64,000 nt of DNA from Clostridiaceae bacterium (GTDB taxonomy: Bacteria > Bacillota > Clostridia > Lachnospirales > Lachnospiraceae). Location of the stretch: NCBI GenBank assembly GCA_910574345.1, contig CAJSZV010000003.1, forward strand, positions 124,001-188,000, in the 5' to 3' direction. Positions 39,803 through 48,782 of the stretch are shown in pieces. The position numbers and the translations under genes are program-made. The notes under the pieces were generated by a model. It saw nothing but the letters and a program-made list of their open reading frames with translations. It did no database searches and was not told the origin of the DNA. Each line of letters begins with the position of its first letter. The stretch's first letter is position 1.

Positions 39803-41074
39803 ATGAAAATTGCAGTTGCAGGTATTGGGTATGTAGGTTTATCTATGGCAGTATTATTAGCCCAGAACCATGACGTTATGGCAGTAGACATTATTGAAGA
39901 AAAAGTAAATCTTTTAAATTCCAGAAGGTCCCCTATACAGGATAAGGAACTGGAAGAATATCTGACTGAAAAGATCGAAGTTGCCGCCCCTCTTAAAAGG
40001 TGCGGCCGCCCAGGTCTGTGGGCGACAACAGACGGAAAGGAAGCATATAAAGATGCCCGGATTGTAGTGGTTGCGGCGCCGACGAATTATGATATTGTAA
40101 AATCTTACTTTGATACATCGGCGGTTGAAACGGTTTTGGACAGTATTATAAAAGTAAATCCTGATGCGGTTATCGTGATAAAGTCAACTATCCCAGTAGG
40201 CTTTACAGAAAGTATGAGGAAAAAATTTCACAGCAGAAAAATCTTATTCAGCCCGGAATTTTTAAGGGAATCCAAAGCGCTTTACGATAATCTTTACCCA
40301 AGCAGAATTATTGTGGGAGTGAACGAAAAAGATAAAGAAGAGACTGAATGGGGACATACTTTTGCAGGGCTGCTTTTGGAGGGCGCTGTGAAGAAAGATA
40401 CTCCTGAACTTTTTATTGGCTTTCATGAGGCGGAGGCTATCAAGCTTTTTGCCAATACCTATCTGGCCATGCGGGTGGGTTTTTTTAATGAATTGGATAC
40501 ATATGCAGAAATGAAAGGATTTAATACACAGCAGATCATTGAGGGGGTATGTCTGGATCCCAGAATTGGAACCCATTATAATAATCCGTCATTTGGCTAT
40601 GGGGGCTATTGCCTTCCAAAAGATTCCAAACAGCTTTTGGCTAATTTTGAAGGAGTACCGGAGAAGATCATAAAGGCTGTTATAGAAAGTAATCATGTAA
40701 GAAAAGATTTTATAGCAGAGCAGGTATTATCAAGGGCAGGATTCGACGGGAAGCAGGATGCGGAAGATTATTTTAAGACAGATAATCCTCAGTGTGTTAT
40801 AGGAATTTACCGGCTGACTATGAAGAGCAACTCTGACAATTTCCGCCACAGTGCTATTCAGGGAGTAATCAAACGCCTGAAATCTTATGGCGCAAAGATT
40901 ATGATCTATGAACCAACATTAAAAGACGGGGAAGAATTTTATGGAGATAAGGTGGTTAATAATCTGAAACTCTTTAAAGAAGAGAGTAATGTAATCGTCG
41001 CCAATCGGTTTGATGCCTGCCTTATGGATGTGAAAGAAAAAGTATACACAAGAGATATTTATCAGAAAGACTGA
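39803..41074 (+). CDS. UDP-glucose 6-dehydrogenase family protein
   Basis: Oxidises a UDP-hexose to UDP-hexuronic acid with two NAD+. 423 residues. The Rossmann loop AGIGYVGLSMA is at the N terminus, the middle domain has NTYLAMRVGFFNELD, and the catalytic Cys lies in GYGGYCLPKDSKQL near residue 269. It resembles the short bacterial UGDH group found in capsule loci. It begins four bases after the recombinase-like gene and supplies either UDP-glucuronate or a related donor to locus 2; the epimerase next door may convert it further. Confidence 0.92.
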   Translation: MKIAVAGIGYVGLSMAVLLAQNHDVMAVDIIEEKVNLLNSRRSPIQDKELEEYLTEKIEVAAPLKRCGRPGLWATTDGKEAYKDARIVVVAAPTNYDIVKSYFDTSAVETVLDSIIKVNPDAVIVIKSTIPVGFTESMRKKFHSRKILFSPEFLRESKALYDNLYPSRIIVGVNEKDKEETEWGHTFAGLLLEGAVKKDTPELFIGFHEAEAIKLFANTYLAMRVGFFNELDTYAEMKGFNTQQIIEGVCLDPRIGTHYNNPSFGYGGYCLPKDSKQLLANFEGVPEKIIKAVIESNHVRKDFIAEQVLSRAGFDGKQDAEDYFKTDNPQCVIGIYRLTMKSNSDNFRHSAIQGVIKRLKSYGAKIMIYEPTLKDGEEFYGDKVVNNLKLFKEESNVIVANRFDACLMDVKEKVYTRDIYQKD

Positions 41075-41087
41075 AGGAGTTAATACG

Positions 41088-42092
41088 ATGCGTATTTTTA
41101 TTACCGGTGTTGCAGGATTTTTAGGGAGCCATCTGGCTGACGCCATGCTGGCGGAAGGTCATGAGGTTTTGGGATGTGATAACCTGATAGGAGGATATAG
41201 GGACAATGTTCCGGAAGGAGTGGAGTTTTATCCGGAAGACTGTAACAGTCTGGAAAGAATGAAGGAACTGCTTGAGGGTGTGGATATCGTTTATCATACG
41301 GCCTGTACAGCTTATGAAGGGTTATCCGTATTTTCGCCGAAACTTGTGGCGGAAAATACATATTTGAATTCCGTTTCCATAGCCAGTGCAGCCATCGCCA
41401 ATGGGGTGAGAAGGTTTGTTACCTGTTCTTCCATGGCCAGATATGGGACCCAGGAGGTTGTGCCCTTTACAGAGGATATGATCTGCAAGCCTCAGGATCC
41501 TTATGGCATATCCAAGTTTTCTGCTGAAAATGTGCTTCGCAATCTGTGTGAGGTACATGGTATGGAACTGGTAATTGCCGTACCACATAACATTATTGGC
41601 CCCCGGCAGAAATATGACGATCCTTTTCGAAATGTGGCTTCTATCATGATCAATATGATGCTTCAGGGCCGTCAGCCTATTATCTATGGGGATGGGAATC
41701 AAAAACGCTGCTTTTCTTTTGTCCAGGATGATATTGACTGTCTGGTGAAACTGGCATTTCAGGATAATGTGGTGGGAGAAGTGATTAACATTGGACCGGA
41801 TGAGGAGTTTGTAACCATTAATCATTTAGCAAAGACTATAGCCGGGCTGATTGATTTTAAATTAGAACCTGTGTATATGCCGGGACGTCCTCAGGAGGTA
41901 AGGCTTGCCACCTGCTGTGCAGATAAGGCCAGAAGGCTTTTGGGATATGAGACAAAGTATACTCTGGAGCAGGGACTGGCAAAGATGATCGACTATATTC
42001 GAATGAGAGGAACAAAACCTTTTATCTATCATTTGCCCCTTGAGATCGTTAACGAGAAGACACCAAAGACCTGGTCAAAGCAGTTATTCTAA
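41088..42092 (+). CDS. NAD-dependent epimerase/dehydratase
   Basis: 334 residues of the extended short-chain dehydrogenase family. GVAGFLGSHLAD is the NAD loop, TCSSMARYG the catalytic Ser region near residue 110, and DPYGISKFSAE holds the Tyr-x3-Lys pair near residue 139. Similar enzymes are UDP-glucose or UDP-glucuronate 4-epimerases. Following UGDH, UDP-galacturonate formation is a reasonable guess, but substrate is not proven. Confidence 0.9.
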   Translation: MRIFITGVAGFLGSHLADAMLAEGHEVLGCDNLIGGYRDNVPEGVEFYPEDCNSLERMKELLEGVDIVYHTACTAYEGLSVFSPKLVAENTYLNSVSIASAAIANGVRRFVTCSSMARYGTQEVVPFTEDMICKPQDPYGISKFSAENVLRNLCEVHGMELVIAVPHNIIGPRQKYDDPFRNVASIMINMMLQGRQPIIYGDGNQKRCFSFVQDDIDCLVKLAFQDNVVGEVINIGPDEEFVTINHLAKTIAGLIDFKLEPVYMPGRPQEVRLATCCADKARRLLGYETKYTLEQGLAKMIDYIRMRGTKPFIYHLPLEIVNEKTPKTWSKQLF

Positions 42093-42155
42093 GGTTTTCG
42101 AACGCCTGCCAGGAAGGCCGGCATGAGACAGGGAAAGAGCGAAAAAGGAAAGCGG

Positions 42156-43361
42156 ATGAAAGCTATGAACAAAGCGGATGAATCAAAAAAACATGTTTTT
42201 ATCATTGGTTCCAAGGGAATTCCGGCGGGGTATGGCGGCTTTGAAACATTTGTTGAGAAATTGACATGGAATCAGATCAATCCATCTATACAATATTACG
42301 TTTCCTGCCAGAGAGATTTCGGGGAATATAAAAGAAAACTGTATAAACATAATGGAGCAGTTTGCTTCCCAGTAAAGGTTCCGAATATCGGACCGGCAAA
42401 GGCAGTATATTATGATTGGCTTTCTATGAAGTGGGCAATCCGTTTTATAGAGAAAAATTGTATAAAGAATGCAGTTGTTTTTGTTTGTGCATGTCGGATT
42501 GGTCCATTCATTGCTATGAGTAAAAAGAAAATGCAGAAATTAGGGATTCGGCTTGTAATTAACCCGGACGGTCATGAATGGCTCAGGGCAAAATGGAACG
42601 CGGTTATCAAGGAATACTGGAAAGTTTCCGAAAGGCTGTGTGTGAAATATGCGGATTTTCTGGTCTGCGACAGCATGAATATTGAGAAATATATCAAAGA
42701 AAATTATGCAAAATATCATCCGGCGACTGGGTTTATCCCTTATGGTTCTGAAACTACTCCGTCTGTTCTGGAGGATAATGATCCGAAGATTATGAACTGG
42801 TATAAGCAATGGGGGGTGGAACCAGGAAAATACTATGTCAATATCGCCCGCCTGGTGCCGGAAAATAATTATGAGACTATGGTAAGGGAATTTATAGCTT
42901 CCCATACGAATAAGGATTTGGTGATTGCCGCTTCTTTGGAGAATAATAAATTTTATGAGAAATTAAAAAGACAGTTTGGAACCGAAAGGGATTCACGGAT
43001 CAAATTCGTGGGCGGGATCTATGATCAGGAACTGCTTAAAAAGATCAGGGAGAATGCATATGGGTATATCCATGGGCATTCCGTGGGAGGGACCAACCCG
43101 TCTCTTTTGGAAGCACTGGGGACTCTTGATCTGAATCTTCTTTATGATGTGGGATTTAACCGGGAAGTGGGGGAAGAGGGAGCATTGTATTGGGGACTTG
43201 GAGAAGGAGAATTAAAAACGCTGATTGAGAAGGCGGACAAGATGAGTACGGAGGAGATTCAAGGACTGGGAGAGAAGGCGAAGATGAGGATTAGGAAGTG
43301 TTATACCTGGGAGAGGATATGCGGTATGTATGAAGAGGTATTCCTCAATATAGAGACTTAG
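42156..43361 (+). CDS. Glycosyltransferase with DUF1972 domain (Cps2T-like rhamnosyltransferase group)
   Basis: 401 residues from ATG 42156, which has AAAAAGGAAAG upstream; an in-frame ATG 33 bases earlier is less supported. IIGSKGIPAGYGGFETFVE near residue 15 is the DUF1972 signature. The donor half has VNIARLVPENNYE near 230 and HSVGGTNPSLLEALG near 310 with the conserved Glu. The group includes beta-1,4-rhamnosyltransferases acting early in capsule repeat assembly, so this may add the second sugar of locus 2. Confidence 0.9.
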   Translation: MKAMNKADESKKHVFIIGSKGIPAGYGGFETFVEKLTWNQINPSIQYYVSCQRDFGEYKRKLYKHNGAVCFPVKVPNIGPAKAVYYDWLSMKWAIRFIEKNCIKNAVVFVCACRIGPFIAMSKKKMQKLGIRLVINPDGHEWLRAKWNAVIKEYWKVSERLCVKYADFLVCDSMNIEKYIKENYAKYHPATGFIPYGSETTPSVLEDNDPKIMNWYKQWGVEPGKYYVNIARLVPENNYETMVREFIASHTNKDLVIAASLENNKFYEKLKRQFGTERDSRIKFVGGIYDQELLKKIRENAYGYIHGHSVGGTNPSLLEALGTLDLNLLYDVGFNREVGEEGALYWGLGEGELKTLIEKADKMSTEEIQGLGEKAKMRIRKCYTWERICGMYEEVFLNIET

Positions 43362-43415
43362 CTTGAGAAAGCAGTACTAGGCTCTGGCACAGCACAGTGG
43401 ATATTGGAGTGTGGG

Positions 43416-44252
43416 ATGATGGAACAATCAACAAAGGAGTTATTAGAACAAATACATAAAATTATTTATGAAATGATGTGCGATATAGATGATTTTTGCA
43501 AAAAGGAGAAGATTACATATTTTCTGTCAGGAGGGACATGTCTTGGTGCTGTCAGGCATCATGGTTTTATTCCATGGGATGATGATGCAGATCTAATGAT
43601 GCCAAGAGAGGAATATAACAAATTTATAAAAGAATTTGGTTTCCTATATAGAGAAAAATACAAAGTAGGCGCCTTGGAGACGGATATTCATTGGACGCGT
43701 CAATATGCTCAGGTATGGAATATTAAGACCAGACTAAGGACGAAAACCTTAAATGAAGAAAGCAAAGGAGTATTTATTGATATATTTCCTATTGATGGAT
43801 TGCCGGAAAGCAAATGGAGACAAAAGTTGTTTTATAAAGGAAGCAAAGCATTAGATGTTTGCAGAAATGCAAGATTAAGAGTAGATTTTCATGCAGATGA
43901 AAAAAACAGAACACTAAAACGGATACTTGGATTTTTGCTTAAACCCTTTAACGCAAGATTTTTAACAGAATTAGAGGACCGATTTTTAAAAAGGTATGAC
44001 CTCAAAAGTTCTGAATATGTAGCGGCCAGTTCAGCAATACATTATGGCTCAAGAGAGACAATCGAACGGAAATATATGATTAAACCTGTATATATGCTTT
44101 TTGAAGACAGACAATTTCCGATTCCGGATGGATATCATCAATATTTGAAAAATTTATATGGCGATTATATGAAAATTCCAGGCGACGGAGAAAAAAACAG
44201 CTATTCGCATTTGGGAGGATGGGATTTGGAAATCCATACGGAGCAGGAGTAA
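43416..44252 (+). CDS. LicD-family phosphotransferase 1
   Basis: 278 residues. The nucleotidyltransferase-fold motif GGTCLGAVRHHGFIPWDDDADLMM near residue 43 carries the metal-binding Asp triad that defines LicD. Known LicD proteins transfer phosphocholine from CDP-choline to glycans. Since this operon makes phosphonates and has cytidylyltransferases but no choline genes, the natural donor may be a CMP-phosphonate or CDP-polyol. The next gene is a second LicD with the same motif, so the two may act on different sites. Confidence 0.9.
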   Translation: MMEQSTKELLEQIHKIIYEMMCDIDDFCKKEKITYFLSGGTCLGAVRHHGFIPWDDDADLMMPREEYNKFIKEFGFLYREKYKVGALETDIHWTRQYAQVWNIKTRLRTKTLNEESKGVFIDIFPIDGLPESKWRQKLFYKGSKALDVCRNARLRVDFHADEKNRTLKRILGFLLKPFNARFLTELEDRFLKRYDLKSSEYVAASSAIHYGSRETIERKYMIKPVYMLFEDRQFPIPDGYHQYLKNLYGDYMKIPGDGEKNSYSHLGGWDLEIHTEQE

Positions 44253-44258
44253 AATATT

Positions 44259-45083
44259 ATGGACAAGGAACTTACAACGAAAGAAATTCAAGGAGTTATT
44301 CTTGAGATTTTAAAAGCAGTCACGGATATTTGTGAAGAACAGTCATATAGATATATGTTGATTTTCGGAACACTTTTAGGTGCTGTCAGACATCATGGTT
44401 TTATTCCGTGGGATGATGATATAGATATTATGATGCCGCGAAAAGATCATGATAAATTTGTGGAATACTTTAAAAATAACCGTGAAAAATATCCCCATTT
44501 TCATCTTTTTATTTATACAGACTGCCCGGATTATCCGTATATGGTTACAAGAGTCAGTGATGACCGATATAAAATAATCATGAAAAATGAAAAAGACTAT
44601 GGCATGGGATTATTTATAGATATTTATCCATTTGACGGAATAGGGAACACATGGAAAGAGGCATCATTACGAGCCAGAAAAGGAGATTTTCTTTCATCTG
44701 TCTGTTTTCAGGCGACACGAAAGCATTTTGCAATTGAAACGACTACTTCAAAGTTTCGAAAATTAATAAAATTTCCTTTTTTTATTTTCTCAAAAATTTA
44801 TGGAAAAAAGCGGGCTATAAAAATACTCCACAAGATGGCCGGCATACACAGTTATGAGACAAGTAAGTATGTGGGATGCATTATATGGCTTTCCGGATAT
44901 AAAAGAGACTGCTTTTTAAGGCGTTGGTTCGAGGAATCAATAAAAGTTGCCTTTGAGCAATATGAATTTAGAATACCAAGGGAGTATAATAAAGTTTTAG
45001 AGCATGACTATGGCGATTATATGCAGCTGCCTCCGGAAAAAGACAGAGTTGGAAATCATAATTATAAAGCATATATAAAATAG
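44259..45083 (+). CDS. LicD-family phosphotransferase 2
   Basis: 274 residues; same fold as its upstream neighbour. The key motif is FGTLLGAVRHHGFIPWDDDI near residue 34, with the Asp-Asp-Asp and following DIMMPR. It shares little with the first LicD outside the motif regions, so this is not a recent duplication. It lies six bases after the previous stop. Confidence 0.9.
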   Translation: MDKELTTKEIQGVILEILKAVTDICEEQSYRYMLIFGTLLGAVRHHGFIPWDDDIDIMMPRKDHDKFVEYFKNNREKYPHFHLFIYTDCPDYPYMVTRVSDDRYKIIMKNEKDYGMGLFIDIYPFDGIGNTWKEASLRARKGDFLSSVCFQATRKHFAIETTTSKFRKLIKFPFFIFSKIYGKKRAIKILHKMAGIHSYETSKYVGCIIWLSGYKRDCFLRRWFEESIKVAFEQYEFRIPREYNKVLEHDYGDYMQLPPEKDRVGNHNYKAYIK

Positions 45084-45109
45084 TATTCAGATTAGGGAGA
45101 AACAAAAAG

Positions 45110-45829
45110 TTGAAGGTATTACTAATGTCTGATGTTCATGGCAATTTATCAGCAATGCAGGCATTCCTGTCTTTAGAGATTAAGGCTGATGCATGTATAC
45201 TGTTAGGTGATTTAATTGATTACGGTATGCATTCCAATGAAATAATAGAAATAGTGAGTGAATTTGTATATCCTGTCATATGTAATATTCGGGGAAACCA
45301 TGAACTAGCCATTATGAAAAATGATTATACACGTTTTTCATCTGAGAGAGGACGTGCATGCGCGCAATATACAGCAAGTATCTTATCGTCCGCCGCAAGG
45401 AAATATATAGATGAAAACATGATTGATAATTGTATATATGAGTTTAAAATTGGAAAAATGCTATGCTTGGCAGTCCACGGAAGTTTGGCTGACGCTGCCT
45501 GGGGCAGTATTAAAGCAGAATATGATTTGTCTGCATATAAAAAGTATGATTATGTTTTTTCGGGACATTCCCACATGCCGCACTTTTTTGAAAAATATTA
45601 CAAGACAGATAATTGTGAGTATCGGAATAGGAAAAAAACAATTTTTATCAATCCAGGCTCTTTAGGACAGCCAAGAAACCATAATCCTATGGCACAATTT
45701 GCTTTGCTGGATACAGAGACAGAACAAATTGTTTTTGAAAAAATATTATATGATGTGGAAAAGGAGCAAAGAGATTATACAGGAGAAGTGGATGAATTTT
45801 ATAAAACCAGATTAAGGAGCGGTGTGTGA
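45110..45829 (+). CDS. Calcineurin-like metallophosphoesterase
   Basis: 239 residues with the full motif set: SDVHGN at residue 7, GDLIDYG near 34, GNHE near 64, VHGS near 120 and GHSHMP near 150. These residues bind two metal ions in YfcE/MJ0936-type phosphodiesterases. It may hydrolyse a phosphate ester or diester arising in the locus 2 pathway. The start is TTG 45110, with AGGGAGAAAC upstream. Confidence 0.88.
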   Translation: MKVLLMSDVHGNLSAMQAFLSLEIKADACILLGDLIDYGMHSNEIIEIVSEFVYPVICNIRGNHELAIMKNDYTRFSSERGRACAQYTASILSSAARKYIDENMIDNCIYEFKIGKMLCLAVHGSLADAAWGSIKAEYDLSAYKKYDYVFSGHSHMPHFFEKYYKTDNCEYRNRKKTIFINPGSLGQPRNHNPMAQFALLDTETEQIVFEKILYDVEKEQRDYTGEVDEFYKTRLRSGV

Positions 45830-46818
45830 TGAGTGACTTGTATGTGATTAGCGGTGTAACGGGAATGACAGGCAATGAGCTAGCCCGTCAGTTAGTAGAA
45901 AAAGGAGACAAGGTAATAGGCTTTGACAATTTTTTTGCTTCGTCATTAAATACAGTAAAGGACATAATAGGTAATAAATCATTTGACTTTTTTGAATATG
46001 ATTTAAATAACAAGGAGCAGATGTCTCTTTTAAAAGAAAAGGTGTTAAAAGAAAAAAATGGAATCCGTCGCTTGGTTTATATTAATTGTGCTGCAGTTGT
46101 TCATACAGAGCATTTTTACCATATAGACAGAACGTTTGCAACAAATGTCATTGGTATGAAAAATATTTTAGAACAGGCAATTGATGTAGGCGCGGATATT
46201 TTTATTAATTGTTCAACATCCGAAGTATACTCTATGATCTCATGGAAAGAAGGTGGAGTAAAGGAATCAGATTTTATTACTATGTCGGATGCAGAACATA
46301 GCCAAAGGACAAGCTATGCAGCGGGAAAGCTTTTGACGGAGTTTTTTATGAAGGATGCTGTGGATAAAGGAAAAATAAAAGGGTGTTCGATTCGCTTTGC
46401 TAATGTATACAGTAGAAATGAACTCTATCCTAAGCATATTATTCCTCATATTCTTAATCAGTTAAAAGAAAAAGGAAGTGTAACATTATTAAAGAACAGC
46501 AAGGTAAATAAAAGAACATTTTTACACAATATAGATAGCTGCAGTGCAGTGATAACATTGATTGATTCGAAGGATGCCTTAGATGGAACTATTTATAATG
46601 TTGCAACTGATGAAGAAATATCTATTGTTGATTTGGTAACATTATGCGGAAAAAAGATGGGTATTATGAATCCCAAAATTGTCTTTGATGGATATCGGGA
46701 ATCTGACCCGGAGCGCCGCATATTAAATACAGACAAAATTCGCCAACGGACAAATTGGATGCCTACAGTTACATTAGATGAGGGAATAGAGGCATGTATA
46801 GAGGAAATGAATAGATGA
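45829..46818 (+). CDS. NAD-dependent epimerase/dehydratase
   Basis: 329 residues. The N terminus VISGVTGMTGNELARQL is the NAD loop (G-x2-G-x2-G with a variant first part), INCSTSEVYSM the Ser region near residue 125, and TSYAAGKLLTE the Tyr-x3-Lys pair near 165. Extended SDR acting on a nucleotide sugar. Overlaps the next nucleotidyltransferase by four bases and follows the phosphoesterase directly. Confidence 0.87.
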   Translation: MSDLYVISGVTGMTGNELARQLVEKGDKVIGFDNFFASSLNTVKDIIGNKSFDFFEYDLNNKEQMSLLKEKVLKEKNGIRRLVYINCAAVVHTEHFYHIDRTFATNVIGMKNILEQAIDVGADIFINCSTSEVYSMISWKEGGVKESDFITMSDAEHSQRTSYAAGKLLTEFFMKDAVDKGKIKGCSIRFANVYSRNELYPKHIIPHILNQLKEKGSVTLLKNSKVNKRTFLHNIDSCSAVITLIDSKDALDGTIYNVATDEEISIVDLVTLCGKKMGIMNPKIVFDGYRESDPERRILNTDKIRQRTNWMPTVTLDEGIEACIEEMNR

Positions 46819-47558
46819 AGATACTGATTGTGACAGCAGCGGGAATGTCTATGCGTTTTAGTAAGTCCATCGGAAGAACTTGTTTGAAATGCTTATATTA
46901 TCAGGATAATATAAGGGAATCGCTGCTTTGGTTTTTGCTTCATCAGGAAGAGGAATTTGACCAATATATTATTGTGGGCGGTTTCATGTTTGACGAGCTT
47001 TGCAAAGCAGTGCAAAGTGATTTTTATGACCTGAATGATAAGATTATTTTAATGAATAACGAAGAATACTGCAGATATGGCTCAGGTTATAGTTTATACA
47101 TAGGGTTAAAGACTGCGATAAAAGCAGGATTTGATGAATTAATCTTTTTAGAAGGAGACTTGTTTTTTGATCAGGATAGTTTTCAGCGTATATATGATTC
47201 GCCAAAGAGTGTGATCACCAGCTCACCAGAAGAAATATTGGCAGATAAAGCAGTAGTGTTTTATTTTAACAAAAATCATAAGATTCATTATATATATGAT
47301 ACTAATCATAGTATGTTAGAAATAAGGGAACCCTTTTTGGGAGTTTTTAATTCAGGACAAGTTTGGAAGTTTAGCAGACCGGATTTGGTAAAATCCGTTT
47401 TTGACTCGATGGATCAAAAGGAATGGGAAGGAACAAATCTAGTGTTTGTGGAAAAATATTTTCAGTCTTTGAATTTTAATGAATATGAAATAATCCGCTT
47501 TTCAAAATGGATTAACTGCAACACTATCAGTGATTTCCAAAGAAAAATGAGTTTATAA
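46815..47558 (+). CDS. Nucleotidyltransferase-like protein
   Basis: 247 residues. ILIVTAAGMSMRFSKS keeps the outline of the nucleotide-binding loop but lacks the Gly-x-Gly-Thr/Ser-Arg core, and FLEGDLFFDQDSF near residue 115 gives the acidic site. RYGSGYSLYIGL near residue 95 recalls the N-N-x-x-S-L block of LicC/PntC cytidylyltransferases. It is upstream of the 391-residue dehydrogenase-like protein and the PEP mutase, so activation of a phosphonate or polyol is possible. Confidence 0.7.
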   Translation: MKILIVTAAGMSMRFSKSIGRTCLKCLYYQDNIRESLLWFLLHQEEEFDQYIIVGGFMFDELCKAVQSDFYDLNDKIILMNNEEYCRYGSGYSLYIGLKTAIKAGFDELIFLEGDLFFDQDSFQRIYDSPKSVITSSPEEILADKAVVFYFNKNHKIHYIYDTNHSMLEIREPFLGVFNSGQVWKFSRPDLVKSVFDSMDQKEWEGTNLVFVEKYFQSLNFNEYEIIRFSKWINCNTISDFQRKMSL

Positions 47559-47583
47559 ACGTAAAGAGAAGGAGAAACTTGCA

Positions 47584-48759
47584 ATGACGACATTAGAAGA
47601 GCGATTGAATATTCTGAGAAGTGAATTAAAGAAAAGAAAGGCCAAAATTATGATTATCGGCCTTGGAAGTGTTGGAAACTATTTGATGGATTATCTGATG
47701 TCAGAATGTGATGAACAAATTGAGATTTGCGCAGTTGGACGCAATAAAGAAAAATTACAATCAGATGTGAATATTGTGAAAGTTGCGTCATTAATCAGGG
47801 GGAAAAACAGAAGCCGAATTAAGATTATAGACGGTGTCGATTTAGATGATGTTTCCAGTATTACGGATGCTTTCGCTTCTTATCAGCCGGATATTGTCAT
47901 AAATGCCAGCCGCGCGTATTCAGGCTTAAAATACGGAAGTATTTCCTGGAAAAATATCCGAGCATACGGTATCTGGGCGCCGCTGGCGATTAAATATGTA
48001 AAAAATATCATGGAGGCCTGGGAGAAATCAGGTTCAAATGCGATTGTGATTAATACATCATATTCTGATGCAGTTATTCCATGGCTTAAGTCGGCAGGCA
48101 AAGCCTATCCGGATTTTGGAAGTGGGAATATTAATCATCTTGTCTATCGATTTAAGCTAGCAGCAGGAGAGCTGGCGGATATCTCTGACTATTGGAATAT
48201 AGATGTTACTTTTGCTACGGCACATTTTCATGATGTCGTCATTAGCAAGGAAGGTCATACAGAAGGCGCTGAATTATTAATTGATTTCCGCTATGGTGAA
48301 AAAAAACTGAATTTAGATATGGCGAAGCTTGTATCACAATGCTGCATTCCGATGCCGGTAGACGGAAAACGAAATATGATGAATGCTTCCAGCAATTTTG
48401 AAATAATCAAATCAATTTTAGAAGTTGTTAGAGACTGCAAAAAAATCAAATTGCATTGTCCGGGAATTTTTGGAGAAATAGGGGGATATCCGGTAATGCT
48501 TGACGGAACAGGAGATAGGATAAAGGCGTCTATCTATGATAAAATGTTTAGCTTGGAAGATATGCGTCAGAAAAATCGGGCGTCTATCTATTTGGATGGT
48601 ATTGAGAATATTAGTGACGGGGTTTTAGTATATACAGATGAATTGCTTAGAAAGGTTAAAACAGCGTTTGGTGTCAATTTAATGAAAAAGGTTTCCTTTG
48701 ATAATATTGAAACAGCAGTAGATCTTATTATCAGAGAAATTATCGAAAAGAACATATAA
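47584..48759 (+). CDS. NAD(P)-binding protein, saccharopine-dehydrogenase-like
   Basis: 391 residues. IMIIGLGSVGNYLMDYL near residue 21 is a Rossmann dinucleotide loop, followed by a conserved PDIVINASRAYSG near residue 100 and a long C-terminal substrate domain. The outline fits saccharopine/homospermidine-dehydrogenase-like oxidoreductases, but no specific family is certain. Position immediately before the PEP mutase raises the possibility that it reduces phosphonoacetaldehyde or a related aldehyde; this is a guess from context. Confidence 0.65.
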   Translation: MTTLEERLNILRSELKKRKAKIMIIGLGSVGNYLMDYLMSECDEQIEICAVGRNKEKLQSDVNIVKVASLIRGKNRSRIKIIDGVDLDDVSSITDAFASYQPDIVINASRAYSGLKYGSISWKNIRAYGIWAPLAIKYVKNIMEAWEKSGSNAIVINTSYSDAVIPWLKSAGKAYPDFGSGNINHLVYRFKLAAGELADISDYWNIDVTFATAHFHDVVISKEGHTEGAELLIDFRYGEKKLNLDMAKLVSQCCIPMPVDGKRNMMNASSNFEIIKSILEVVRDCKKIKLHCPGIFGEIGGYPVMLDGTGDRIKASIYDKMFSLEDMRQKNRASIYLDGIENISDGVLVYTDELLRKVKTAFGVNLMKKVSFDNIETAVDLIIREIIEKNI

Positions 48760-48782
48760 GTTTGGATGACGCGGAGGTAGTT

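Noticed and set aside
43416-45083. The two LicD genes as a recent tandem duplication
   Set aside because: They share only the family motif; the rest of the proteins and the DNA differ widely, so they are separate family members.
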